Origin: SAR116 cluster alpha proteobacterium HIMB100
Lineage (GTDB): Bacteria; Pseudomonadota; Alphaproteobacteria; Puniceispirillales; Puniceispirillaceae
Direction of reading: 5' to 3'
Assembly (NCBI GenBank): GCA_000238815.2
Contig: AFXB01000010.1
Span: 491,001 to 555,000, forward strand
DNA: 64,000 nucleotides
The position numbers and the translations under genes were made by a program. Below, in pieces: positions 36,848 through 45,352 of the stretch. Numbering within the stretch: position 1 is the stretch's first letter; every line of letters begins with the position of its first letter. Below the pieces are notes generated by a model. It was given only the letters and a program-made list of their open reading frames with translations, had not been told where the DNA came from and made no database searches.

Positions 36848-37872
36848 CACGATTTCCCCTTAAAGTCCTGCCAGGTCCGCCACAAGACCGGAGACAGCAG
36901 CACAGCCACCCCAAAAATGGTCAGCATTGACGAGGTGGCGGCGGCAGAAAGCTGACGCGTCTCGCCCCCCAAATCATTGAAAATAATCCAGCTAAGTGAG
37001 GTTGCATGAGCTTCAGCATTGAAGCCGACAATCGGTTCGAAAACGCGGAAATTATCCATCAATTGAATCAGCGCAACAAACGTAATTAATGGCATCAAAT
37101 GCGGAACAATGACATAACGGACCTGCTCCCACCGGCTGGCCCCGTCAATACGGGCAGATTCAATCTGGTCCATCGGCAGGGTCTGCAGCCCTGCATAAAA
37201 CACCACAAAGGCAAATGGGGCCGAATGCCAGACCCCATAAACAATCAGCATCAGCCAGGTCAGGCCAGTTGACGCCTTCAGGGATAAATCAGGATCAGCG
37301 GCCAGCCATTGAATGGCGTTGCCCAGAATGCCGCGGCTGTCGATCATCCAGAACAGAATCAAAGAGCCGATAAGCGGCGTGACAATCATCGGCAATAAAG
37401 ACACAAAAATCACAAGACCTTTGATTTTTTCGCTCAACGCATTCACACCGAGCGCGATCATCAGACCAAAAATAATCAAAACAGGCGTGACCGTGAAAGT
37501 GAAGGTCAGGGTAAAAGCCATCGCCCGGTAAAACGGCAGATTGCCCAATGTGTTGAAAAATGCAGACCAGCTATCGGTATTCGCCCAGGCTTGTTTCACC
37601 TCAGCAACCGCCAAATGTCCACGATCAGAATAAATATCCAAGCCCACAAACCGGCCCAAAGGTTCAGCATCACGCAACGCACTGGTCGCATCCTGATCAA
37701 TCGTGGTTTCCTGTTTACAGCCAAACGGCCCGCAATTTTCAACTGTGACCAAGACCGCCTCATGCGGGGTGTGCACAGATTGCAGAACAACAGAAACCAG
37801 CGGAAAGGCGATAAAAAGTAACATCGCCAGACCTGTTGGCATAAAGAACCAGAAAAACGTTGAATGTTTCAT
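36847..37872 (-). CDS. ABC transporter permease, MalF-like (carbohydrate type)
   Basis: Inner-membrane permease of 341 residues. One helix near the N-terminus (FFWFFMPTGLAMLLFIAFPL) is followed by a periplasmic section of about 80 residues with a Cys pair (CGPFGCKQ), then five or six helices. The EAA motif is MDQIESARIDGASRWEQVRY. It forms the channel with the MalG-like protein. A hairpin (37900-37922) separates it from the binding-protein gene and may set their relative expression. Confidence 0.93.
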   Translation of the reverse strand: MKHSTFFWFFMPTGLAMLLFIAFPLVSVVLQSVHTPHEAVLVTVENCGPFGCKQETTIDQDATSALRDAEPLGRFVGLDIYSDRGHLAVAEVKQAWANTDSWSAFFNTLGNLPFYRAMAFTLTFTFTVTPVLIIFGLMIALGVNALSEKIKGLVIFVSLLPMIVTPLIGSLILFWMIDSRGILGNAIQWLAADPDLSLKASTGLTWLMLIVYGVWHSAPFAFVVFYAGLQTLPMDQIESARIDGASRWEQVRYVIVPHLMPLITFVALIQLMDNFRVFEPIVGFNAEAHATSLSWIIFNDLGGETRQLSAAATSSMLTIFGVAVLLSPVLWRTWQDFKGKS

Positions 37873-37899
37873 AATGGGCTATCTACATCAGAAGCCTCA

Positions 37900-37922
37900 G
37901 GAAGGGGGCACTGCCCCCTTCC
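37900..37922. other. Intercistronic GC-rich hairpin between binding protein and permease genes
   Basis: GGAAGGGGGC and GCCCCCTTCC form a perfect 10-bp stem with a 3-nt loop. There is no T tract, so it more likely stabilises the upstream (binding protein) mRNA or attenuates than terminates. A smaller hairpin (GCTTCC-TACA-GGAAGC, 37935-37950) overlaps the binding-protein stop codon. Confidence 0.6.
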
Positions 37923-37939
37923 CGATGGTGTTTTGCTTC

Positions 37940-39166
37940 CTACAGGAAGCCTTTTTCTTTGGCTGCTGCAATATAAGCAGCTTCCACATCAGCAAGAGCC
38001 TGTTCTGCAGATTCCTTGCCCTGCATAAAGTCAGACAATTCTGCACCCAGGGCTGTATGCAACAGACCCATATAAGGCAGCATTGGATATGGAATGGTGT
38101 TGGCTTGAGCTGCTGCAAACACGCCGCGTGCTGCATCAGTTGGTGTATAGCCATCGATCAGCCAGACCGCCTGCTTGCGGATGTCTTCATCTTTGATGAT
38201 AGACGGGTCAATCCCGTTCATCATGGCAATGAAGGTGGCTTCAGCTTCAGCATCACTGACATTCTTGGCCACTGTCCAGCCGTCCCACCACAATGTAGAC
38301 GCAGGTGTGCTGCCGCCGCCAACAGTCATCGGACCAGCGAGTTTCATGCCGTTTTTGACCTCATCGCTTACGCCATCAACATCAACCAATGTTGCAGCCC
38401 GGCTGCCCCACATATTCATAATGGCAACGTTACCTGCACGGAATTCAGCGTTGGTTGCGTTACTGTCATGGGTCAGGAAGTCAGGGTTCATATATTCTGA
38501 CAGTGACTTCATCATGTTCAGCGCGTTTACGCCAGCTGCTGAGTTCACATTTGGCTGAGCAGAGCCGTCCTTGAAGTGACTGCCGCCATAGCCAAGGAAC
38601 ATATTGTTGAATTCCTGCGCCAGATTCCAGCCTGCTTTATAAGCACCGCCAACCGGGTTCTGCATAATGCCTGCAGACCGGATTTTTTCTGCCGCCGCCA
38701 GCATATCTTCATATGTCTTTGGGGCTTCCATGCCGATTTTCTTCAGCACGTCTTCGCGATACACCAGATGCTGGGCATTCGCCATAAACGCAACAGCCAT
38801 CACCTTACCATTGATGGTAATCAGCTGGTTCTTCTTCAGATCTTGACCATGTTCGGCGACCAGATCATCCAGCGGGCGTATCACATTATTATTCATCAGT
38901 GCCACAATTGATGAATTGGCAATGATCGCTGATGTATATTCAGCTGGGTTGCCGCTCATGCCGGCAACATTGATTTTCTGATGGTCAGCGGTCAGGTTTG
39001 TGGATACCTCAGCCCCACTACAGGCCTGTGCACCTTTACCAACAGTCTGAATGGCTAGAAATTCGTTGCCAACGACACTGACACGTGCAGAAATTTCACA
39101 GGCCTGTGCAGCAGAGCCTGCCATAATGGCAACAGCAGACGCCAAAGCTAGTTTTCTTAAGGACAT
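37940..39166 (-). CDS. ABC transporter substrate-binding protein, sugar type
   Basis: Periplasmic protein of 408 residues. A signal peptide (MSLRKLALASAVAIMAGSAA then QA) ends near residue 22, followed by CEISARVSVVG with no lipobox spacing, so it is likely soluble. The CUT1 binding-protein pattern is seen in MAVAFMANAQHLVYREDVLK, ETYEDMLAAAEKIRS-type text (PKTYEDMLAAAEKI) and NVAIMNMWGSRAATL. GGGAGAG precedes the ATG. The ligand is unknown; carbohydrate or polyol is the family norm. Confidence 0.92.
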   Translation of the reverse strand: MSLRKLALASAVAIMAGSAAQACEISARVSVVGNEFLAIQTVGKGAQACSGAEVSTNLTADHQKINVAGMSGNPAEYTSAIIANSSIVALMNNNVIRPLDDLVAEHGQDLKKNQLITINGKVMAVAFMANAQHLVYREDVLKKIGMEAPKTYEDMLAAAEKIRSAGIMQNPVGGAYKAGWNLAQEFNNMFLGYGGSHFKDGSAQPNVNSAAGVNALNMMKSLSEYMNPDFLTHDSNATNAEFRAGNVAIMNMWGSRAATLVDVDGVSDEVKNGMKLAGPMTVGGGSTPASTLWWDGWTVAKNVSDAEAEATFIAMMNGIDPSIIKDEDIRKQAVWLIDGYTPTDAARGVFAAAQANTIPYPMLPYMGLLHTALGAELSDFMQGKESAEQALADVEAAYIAAAKEKGFL

Positions 39167-39249
39167 TTGTCTCTCCCTATTTTATGAGGACAGATAATTC
39201 TGTCATGGTTGCCCCGGTTAAACGGGTTTGATGAGGTCATGCAGAAGCG

Positions 39250-40305
39250 CTAGCCTCCCACTCTTTCACCTGTCTGGCTGTCAAACAGATGACAGCTTGC
39301 TTCCGGAACAGAAATATACACCTCGCTGCCGATTTCTGTTCGGAATTCTTTATGTGCCTTTACCGCAACAAGAGCATTTCCGGCGACCACCGTGACCATT
39401 GTCGCATCCCCCAGCAATTCCATTGCATAGGTTGGCGCGGTAAGTTGTGCGTTCGCTGGGTTATCTGTAATTGTGGCATCTTCAGCCCGGAAGCCCAGCG
39501 TGGCAGGGCCGTCTTTCACATCCAGCCCCTTAACCGTAATATTATCTGCAGAAAAACAGCCCTTTTTAACCTGGCCTTCAACCAAATTCATTGCCGGGTT
39601 GCCGATAAAGCCCGCAACAAATAAATTTGCCGGGCTGTCATAAATTTCGGTAGGTGTGCCGATTTGCTGGATAAGCCCTTTATTCATTACCACCACGCGG
39701 TCAGCCAAAGTCATCGCTTCAATCTGGTCATGCGTCACATAAATGGTGGTCACTTTCAGCTCATGCTGGAGATGCTTAATCTGGGCCCGTGTTGATACCC
39801 TTAATTTGGCATCAAGATTGGATAATGGCTCATCCATCAGAAACACGTTCGGTTCGCGCACAATAGCCCTGGCCAGCGCCACTCGCTGCCGCTGTCCACC
39901 TGATAATTCTGCCGGTTTGCGATGCAGAAAATCATCAAGCTCAACCATGGCTGATGCCCGCCGCACCCGCTGATCATGGCTGGCCTGATCAATCTTGCGC
40001 ACCTTCAACGGGAAACGGATATTTTCATAAACATTCATATTCGGATAGAGGCCATAAGACTGAAACACCATGGCCACATCCCGGTCTTTGGGCTCTAAAT
40101 CATTGACCCGTTTTCCATCTATCAGAATATCTCCTGAACTGGCTTCCTCCAGCCCGGCGATCATCCGCATAGTGGTGGTTTTGCCACAACCAGACGGACC
40201 CAATAAAACAAGGAATTCATTATCGGCAATGGTTAAGTTAAAATCATCCACCGCGACGAACTGGCCCCATTTTTTATGGACATTTTTCAACTCTATCGAA
40301 GCCAT
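39250..40305 (-). CDS. ABC transporter ATP-binding protein, UgpC/MsmK type
   Basis: ATPase of 351 residues that energises the CUT1 importer. Walker A GPSGCGKTT (residues ~37-45), signature LSGGQRQRVALARA, Walker B VFLMDEPLSNLD and switch His THDQIEAMTL are intact. The C-terminal TOBE-type regulatory domain (from about residue 235) ends with LGFRAEDATITD and VPEASCHLFDSQTG. First gene of the minus-strand operon, divergent from an NTF2-like gene; the 121-nt region between holds candidate operators. Confidence 0.94.
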   Translation of the reverse strand: MASIELKNVHKKWGQFVAVDDFNLTIADNEFLVLLGPSGCGKTTTMRMIAGLEEASSGDILIDGKRVNDLEPKDRDVAMVFQSYGLYPNMNVYENIRFPLKVRKIDQASHDQRVRRASAMVELDDFLHRKPAELSGGQRQRVALARAIVREPNVFLMDEPLSNLDAKLRVSTRAQIKHLQHELKVTTIYVTHDQIEAMTLADRVVVMNKGLIQQIGTPTEIYDSPANLFVAGFIGNPAMNLVEGQVKKGCFSADNITVKGLDVKDGPATLGFRAEDATITDNPANAQLTAPTYAMELLGDATMVTVVAGNALVAVKAHKEFRTEIGSEVYISVPEASCHLFDSQTGERVGG

Positions 40306-40338
40306 TTACCTTGCGACCCTATATGACGGAAACATATC

Positions 40339-40354
40339 TTGCATACCTATGCAA
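40339..40354. promoter_or_regulatory. Candidate LacI-family operator 1
   Basis: TTGCATA-CC-TATGCAA is a perfect 7-bp inverted repeat with a 2-bp centre, 34 nt upstream of the ABC ATPase start. Length and symmetry fit a LacI-family operator, and a LacI gene lies in the same operon. Confidence 0.6.
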
Positions 40355-40379
40355 AAATGGTAGGAGGGAAAGCAGGCCT

Positions 40380-40409
40380 TTGACAAGCCTAATCTTCACA
40401 CAATTGTGT
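40380..40409 (+). promoter_or_regulatory. Promoter-like TTGACA with overlapping perfect palindrome (candidate operator 2)
   Basis: TTGACA at 40380-40385 is followed by the 12-bp palindrome ACACAATTGTGT at 40398-40409, where a -10 box would be expected. Binding here would block transcription of the divergent NTF2-like gene. Confidence 0.45.
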
Positions 40410-40426
40410 TTAACAGGATAATCACC

Positions 40427-41416
40427 ATGACTGATGAAATTCAACAGGCCAAAGCAACCGTTCTGAACTGGCAGAAATCAACAGACAGCGCCAAGCTTGC
40501 TGATCTGGCAACGGTTATGGCTGCGTTCACCACAGATGATTATCTCTGGCGAGGGGTGCATCCGTTTCACGAGCAAAACGGGCCTGATTCTGTGATCCGT
40601 GCTTTTTACACGCCCTTCAGGACCGCTTTTTCTGCAGTTCAGCGCAGGCAGGATATTTTCTTTGCCGCAAAGAACGAAATAGACGGATTTTCCTCTGTCT
40701 GGGTGGTGTCTATGGGGCATTTTCTGGGCCTGTTTGACAAGCCCTTTGTCGGCATTCCGCCACATCAAAAGATTGCCATGCTGCGCTATGCTGAATTCCA
40801 TAAGATTGAAGAGGGAAAGCTGGTGGAAACAGCGTTATTTATTGATCTGCTTCATCTGATGGCACAGGTTGGTCTTACGCCCATTTCCTCGCAAACAGGC
40901 ATGCATCTGGTCCAGCCGGGGCCGCACTCCCATGACGGGTTGTTGTTTGATCCGCAAGCCAAACAAGACGGCGAGGCAACCCTTGCCCTGATAAACCGGA
41001 TGATTGGTGACATTAACCATCACGGACAATTCAGCACCCCTCAGGAAGAGCTGAGGCAATGCTGGCATGAGGATATGCTATGGTGGGGGCCCACAGGCAT
41101 CGGCGCGACCTTCACCATTGAAAGATATATCCAGCAACATCAGCGCCCGTTCAGAACCCAAAATGAAGGCCGCCGGTTCAACGGTCATATCTGCCGCATG
41201 GCTGAAGGCCAGTATGGCGGTTTTTTTGGCTGGCCCAATCTCAGCCTAAAACCGACTGGCGGTTATCTTGGCATGCCGCCTTATCATGATTATGCGGATA
41301 TGCGGGTTGTGGATATCTATCGGCGTGAGGGAGACAAGCTGGCTGAAAACTGGATTTTCATCGACATGCTTCATTTTCTGAACATGCAGGGCCAGGATAT
41401 CCTGAAGCAGATTTAA
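40427..41416 (+). CDS. NTF2-like/SnoaL-type two-domain protein (third), divergent from ABC operon
   Basis: Protein of 329 residues with two NTF2-like domains. DMLWWGPTGIGATFTIERYI, then QHQRPFRTQNEGR, matches the paralogue at 34355-35419, as does the tail ENWIFIDMLHFLNMQGQDI. ATG 40427 is chosen over GTG 40406, which lies in a palindrome, because AGGATAATCACC precedes it, the same leader as at 23455 and 60466. Its TAA (41414-41416) is in frame with a creatinase remnant that follows directly. It probably acts with the divergent operon. Confidence 0.8.
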   Translation: MTDEIQQAKATVLNWQKSTDSAKLADLATVMAAFTTDDYLWRGVHPFHEQNGPDSVIRAFYTPFRTAFSAVQRRQDIFFAAKNEIDGFSSVWVVSMGHFLGLFDKPFVGIPPHQKIAMLRYAEFHKIEEGKLVETALFIDLLHLMAQVGLTPISSQTGMHLVQPGPHSHDGLLFDPQAKQDGEATLALINRMIGDINHHGQFSTPQEELRQCWHEDMLWWGPTGIGATFTIERYIQQHQRPFRTQNEGRRFNGHICRMAEGQYGGFFGWPNLSLKPTGGYLGMPPYHDYADMRVVDIYRREGDKLAENWIFIDMLHFLNMQGQDILKQI

Positions 41417-41704
41417 CTTCAGGCCGAACGTGACCTGCTGCAGTACCGCACATTCGGCTATGGCCATTCATTCGGGGTTCTGTCTCATTATTATGGACGT
41501 GAGGCCGGTCTGGAACTGCGCGAGGATATTGATACGATCCTTGTGCCAGGCATGGCGATATTCATGGAACCCATGCTGACGATACCACAGGCCAAGCCTG
41601 GTGCAGGCGGATACCGCGAACATGACATTCTGATTATCACTGAAACGGGCAATGAAAATATCACCAGCTATCCCTATGGCCCGGCGTTCAATATTATTGG
41701 CTAG
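41417..41704 (+). pseudogene. Creatinase / M24-family C-terminal remnant
   Basis: A 95-codon plus-strand frame with no start codon of its own, beginning right after the NTF2-like stop and ending at TAG 41702-41704. It reads LQAERDLLQYRTFGYGHSFG, VLSHYYGREAGLELREDIDT, FMEPMLTIPQAKPGAGGYRE and HDILIITETGNENIT, then PYGPAFNII, which closely matches the C-terminal quarter of creatine amidinohydrolase (about 400 residues in full). The upstream three quarters, including the catalytic His, are missing. It is therefore a deletion remnant. The sequence between 41705 and 41863 shows no gene I can support. Confidence 0.85.
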
Positions 41705-41863
41705 GGCATAAACAGAACAGCTGATGAAGAAGGATTTGACCAGCACAGCAGCTTTTGTATCAGAATTTGTATTTTCAGCATGTTTCTGGTCCTGGCTTCA
41801 GGCAGAAAAGCGACCATTGACCCGGCATTGTCCATCTGTTTCGGTATCATAAACAGATAAGGT

Positions 41864-43141
41864 TCAGATATGTGTCACCGCATTAACCGCATGGTTTACA
41901 GCTGCTTCTGTGTGCTGCAGATCGTCTTCACTGAGCGCCAATGACGGGTAAAGCTTGGACGGTGATTTCAAAATACCGTGCTGACGCAAGGTCTGGTTAT
42001 ATAACGAAGCCCGGTCAGCCTCAGCATGTTTGGTGCTGCGGTAATCTGTACAGTCCTGTTCTGTGAACAGCACATCAAATAAAGTTTCATCCCCGACAAT
42101 CTGATGTGCGATACCTGCTTTATGTAGTTTTTCTGACTGCATATCCTGCAGGCGTCTGCCTGTCTGGCGCAGGGTTTCATACTGGCCAGGCCGGCGCAGA
42201 ATTTCCATTGTTTTCAGGCCCGCAACAGACGCCACCGGATTGCCGGACAAGGTCCCAAGCTGCATCAGCCATTGATCACCGCCCACAACCGCTTTGTCGA
42301 AATGCTGCATGATTTCAGCACTTGCGCCCAAGGCGGCCAAAGGAAACCCGCCGCCAATGATCTTGCCCAGCGTGCAGATATCAGGGGTGACGCCATATCG
42401 TTCCTGGGCACCGCCATAGGCCAGCCGGAAACCAGTGACAATCTCATCAAAAATCAGCAGCACGTGATGTTTGTCACATAACGCCCGCAGCCCGGCCAAA
42501 AACCCTGGCTGAGGCGGAATAATGCGCTGCAGCGGTTCAGCAATAATGGCCGCAATATCATCATGCTCTGCCAGCAGGGCTTCAACAGCGGCCAGATCAT
42601 TGAACGGGGCAATCAGCATCTCGTCACGCACAGAGTGCGGAATACCCGCGCTGTCAGGCACAGCCTGAGGGAAGTTCACCGCCCGTGTCGGGGCAAGGCT
42701 CATCTGTGCCTCTGCACTCATGCCGTGATATCCGCCCTCAAATTTCAGGATTTTTGTCTTTCCTGTATAGGCCCTTGCCAGCCGGAGTGCGTACATATCG
42801 GCCTCACCGCCTGATGTCACAAACCGCACCTGCTCACAACACGGAACCGCTTCGCAAATGGCGTCTGCCAGCTCTATTCCGCGGGCATTATTGGCAAAAA
42901 ACGTCATCCCCTGAGGCAGTTGCTGCAGCACAACCTCTAACACTTCAGGATGGCCGTGTCCCACCAGCATCGGCCCGGAGCCGATCAGATAATCAATATA
43001 TTCATCACCATTTTCATCCCAGACATGACTGCCTTGTCCGCGGGAAATGATAACAGATGGATCAAAATTGCCAAAACCGCCTGCAGGCAGGACCTGTTTG
43101 GCTTTGGCAATCCATTCATCTTGTGTGTGCAGTTTCATCAT
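41864..43141 (-). CDS. Class III aminotransferase (glutamate-1-semialdehyde aminotransferase-like)
   Basis: PLP enzyme of 425 residues. FVTSGGEADMYALRLARAYT binds the cofactor phosphate, LLIFDEIVTGFRLAYGG carries Asp232, and TLGKIIGGGFPLAALG gives the PLP lysine K260. The group includes glutamate-1-semialdehyde mutase and omega/beta-amino acid transaminases. hemL is unlikely because the gene sits in a catabolic cluster 4 nt after three mandelate-racemase-type genes. It probably transaminates or epimerises an amino acid formed by them (inference). Starts at 43141 or 43138. Confidence 0.9.
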   Translation of the reverse strand: MMKLHTQDEWIAKAKQVLPAGGFGNFDPSVIISRGQGSHVWDENGDEYIDYLIGSGPMLVGHGHPEVLEVVLQQLPQGMTFFANNARGIELADAICEAVPCCEQVRFVTSGGEADMYALRLARAYTGKTKILKFEGGYHGMSAEAQMSLAPTRAVNFPQAVPDSAGIPHSVRDEMLIAPFNDLAAVEALLAEHDDIAAIIAEPLQRIIPPQPGFLAGLRALCDKHHVLLIFDEIVTGFRLAYGGAQERYGVTPDICTLGKIIGGGFPLAALGASAEIMQHFDKAVVGGDQWLMQLGTLSGNPVASVAGLKTMEILRRPGQYETLRQTGRRLQDMQSEKLHKAGIAHQIVGDETLFDVLFTEQDCTDYRSTKHAEADRASLYNQTLRQHGILKSPSKLYPSLALSEDDLQHTEAAVNHAVNAVTHI

Positions 43142-43145
43142 TAGC

Positions 43146-44249
43146 TTAATCCAGTATCAAATCTGGTGTTCCCAGAAGGTCCATATCAGGCTGAACCCCC
43201 AAACCCGTTTGCGATGAAGGGGCAATGCGACCGTTATTGCGTGCCGGTGCACCCGTATCCAGACGCGGCGCAACATAGCCTGAGAGATCACAGACATTCA
43301 GCACACGGGACGGATCTGTTGTGATCCCCAAATGCAGCAGAGCTGATGTGGTGATGTCACTGCCCCATGTATCCTCAATACACATTTTTGCCCCCAAATA
43401 GACACATAAATCCCGCGCCTGACGGGCAGCAGATAGGCCGCCGAATTTTGACAATTTCACCGCAACAGCATCCATAATGCCTCGCTGGTGCCCCTCAAGA
43501 AGAGAGGCTGTGTCAAAGGCCAGCTCATCCAGTTTCATCGGCAGGCTGGTGGCGTCACGAACCGCCGCACATTCCGCCATCGTCCGGCAGGGCTGTTCCA
43601 GCATAATATCCAAATGCGCGACCGCACGCCCGACCCGGCTGGCCTCTAGCTGGCTTGCCCCACAATTCCAGTCACCATAGACAAGCGGCCCGGGCCCGAC
43701 AGCGTCTCTGACCTTAATTAATCTTTCTGTATCTGCCTCTGCATTTTGATCAGCTCCTAATTTGACCTGAAACTGCGTAATGCCCTGAGCTTGTGCATCT
43801 TTGGCGATACGCACCATTTCATCAGGCGCAATACAGGTTATCGAATGATATAAGGGCAGGTCTTTTTGGCGCTGACCGCCGAGAAGAACATGTAAAGGCA
43901 AATCCGCAGCCTGTGCGGTGATATCCCATAAGGCGATGTCCAGTGCCGATTTCGCGTAAAGATGCCCTTGCAGCCAGGCATCAGCCTTTGCCATTACCGC
44001 TTCCGGGCCAACCAGTTCTGTGCCGATCAGGACCGGGGCCAATTCTGTTAACGCCGGAGCCACCCCTCTGGCATAAGCCGGAAGATAATGCGGGATGGGA
44101 CAGACCTCTCCCCAGCCAGACAGGCCGTTATCTGTATCCACACGCACAACAACCGTTTCAACAGTATCACAGGTTTTGCCTTCGGCCATGTAATAGGCTT
44201 CATGGCTGGTGAGCGGAATATGCCACACGCTGAGACGTTTGATCTTCAT
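43146..44249 (-). CDS. Mandelate racemase/muconate lactonizing enzyme family protein (third in the tandem)
   Basis: Enolase-superfamily enzyme of 367 residues. Lys163 (QVKLGADQ) and Lys265 (AVKLSKFGG) flank the barrel as the two acid/base residues; Asp193, Glu218 (LEQPC) and Asp241 (MKLDE) are the metal ligands. The first position of the usual KxK motif is Gln. Such a two-lysine arrangement suits 1,1-proton transfer (racemase or epimerase) or cycloisomerase/dehydratase chemistry. It overlaps the preceding gene by 4 nt. It is most like the first tandem copy in the EQPCRT and MKLDE segments. Substrate unknown. Confidence 0.9.
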   Translation of the reverse strand: MKIKRLSVWHIPLTSHEAYYMAEGKTCDTVETVVVRVDTDNGLSGWGEVCPIPHYLPAYARGVAPALTELAPVLIGTELVGPEAVMAKADAWLQGHLYAKSALDIALWDITAQAADLPLHVLLGGQRQKDLPLYHSITCIAPDEMVRIAKDAQAQGITQFQVKLGADQNAEADTERLIKVRDAVGPGPLVYGDWNCGASQLEASRVGRAVAHLDIMLEQPCRTMAECAAVRDATSLPMKLDELAFDTASLLEGHQRGIMDAVAVKLSKFGGLSAARQARDLCVYLGAKMCIEDTWGSDITTSALLHLGITTDPSRVLNVCDLSGYVAPRLDTGAPARNNGRIAPSSQTGLGVQPDMDLLGTPDLILD

Positions 44250-45352
44250 GAATAAACCTTTACTGGCGCGCCAAGAGCCGCCTCATCAGGGTGTACGCCA
44301 AGGCCTGGCGTGTCAGGTAAATGAAGGTGGCCGTCACGATTTCGGGGCCCGCGGCCACCCGCAATGTCAACGGTCAGCATATCCTGGCAGGCCCAGACCG
44401 CATAACAATGTGCATCAGGTATCGTCGCGGCCAGATGCAGCGCTTCGGTATCCGCCAATACAGACCCGCCTGTTGCCATAACAAACATGTCGATCCCGTG
44501 CGCCAGCGCAATATCCCGCATCCGGGCAGCTTTGGTCAGGCCGCCGACCCGGTTCAGCTTAATGCCAAAAATTTCAGCCAGCCCGTCTCTAGCAATACGG
44601 GCGGCATCCTGCAGCGTGACCAGACTTTCATCCACACTGACAGGTGTGGCATGTTTGCCCGCAACAGCCGCAATATCATCTAATGTCTCACAAGGCTGTT
44701 CAATTTTGACGTTCAGATCTTCGACCGCGCTCATCACCTGCAGAGCCTGCTGGCGGGTCCAGCCTCTGTTCACATCATATAAAATGATATCTTCAGCTGT
44801 ACGCAGAGCCTCAACATCCCGGATACGGGCAATATCCCGGCTGACATCGCCGCCAATTTTGACTGAATGCGCGATATAGCCGCGTTTACGGTACCGGTCT
44901 ATCACCGCGCGCGTGTCTTCAATTGTTTTCGCCCCGACAGAAGAGGCAATCGGGCGCGGTGTGCGCGAGCCGCCGCCCATCAGATCAGCAATAGGCAGAC
45001 CAGCAGCCTGGCCGGCAATATCCCAGCAGGCCATGTCAATCGGTGATTTGGCATAAAGATGACCAGGCAGAGCCAGATCCATCGCCCGCTCAACATCCAG
45101 AACTTTGCGCGGATCAAGCCCGAGGATAAACCGGGCCATGGTTTCAATGCCTGCCCGAATACCCGGGCCATGCGCAGGCACATAAGTATGCCCCCAAGGC
45201 GTGCCCTCACCCCAGCCAACTAACCCTTCATCTGTCTCTATCTTCACTAAGGTGGCATCAAGACAGTCAAATTTTAACCGCCCGCCAGACAGCCAATAGG
45301 GGTGTTCCAGCGGCAAATCGACCTGATATACTGTCAGCCTGGTGATTTTCAT
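44246..45352 (-). CDS. Mandelate racemase/muconate lactonizing enzyme family protein (second in the tandem)
   Basis: Enolase-superfamily enzyme of 368 residues with Lys165 (SVKIGGD), Asp193, Glu218 (IEQPC), Asp241 (VSVDES) and Lys265 (GIKLNRVGG) in the same register as its two neighbours. It differs by Ser in place of the first KxK lysine, by the VSVDES third-ligand segment, and by ATGGSVLADTEALHLA, where the neighbours have an EDSWG-type stretch. It is thus more distant and may do a different step. Overlaps both flanking genes by 4 nt. Confidence 0.9.
   Translation of the reverse strand: MKITRLTVYQVDLPLEHPYWLSGGRLKFDCLDATLVKIETDEGLVGWGEGTPWGHTYVPAHGPGIRAGIETMARFILGLDPRKVLDVERAMDLALPGHLYAKSPIDMACWDIAGQAAGLPIADLMGGGSRTPRPIASSVGAKTIEDTRAVIDRYRKRGYIAHSVKIGGDVSRDIARIRDVEALRTAEDIILYDVNRGWTRQQALQVMSAVEDLNVKIEQPCETLDDIAAVAGKHATPVSVDESLVTLQDAARIARDGLAEIFGIKLNRVGGLTKAARMRDIALAHGIDMFVMATGGSVLADTEALHLAATIPDAHCYAVWACQDMLTVDIAGGRGPRNRDGHLHLPDTPGLGVHPDEAALGAPVKVYS

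Noticed and set aside
37703..38500. 265-residue plus-strand frame opposite the ABC binding protein
   Set aside because: Shadow frame rich in Cys and His with no recognisable domain; it spans an intercistronic hairpin and two real genes.
41468..41746. 92-residue minus-strand frame
   Set aside because: It is antisense to the creatinase remnant, whose plus-strand translation matches a known family.
41705..41863. Further coding remnant after the creatinase fragment, such as a 26-codon frame from the ATG at 41780
   Set aside because: Too short, no Shine-Dalgarno and no family resemblance.
41864..43141. hemL (glutamate-1-semialdehyde mutase)
   Set aside because: Shares the class III fold, but lies in a catabolic operon with racemase-family enzymes and no tetrapyrrole genes.
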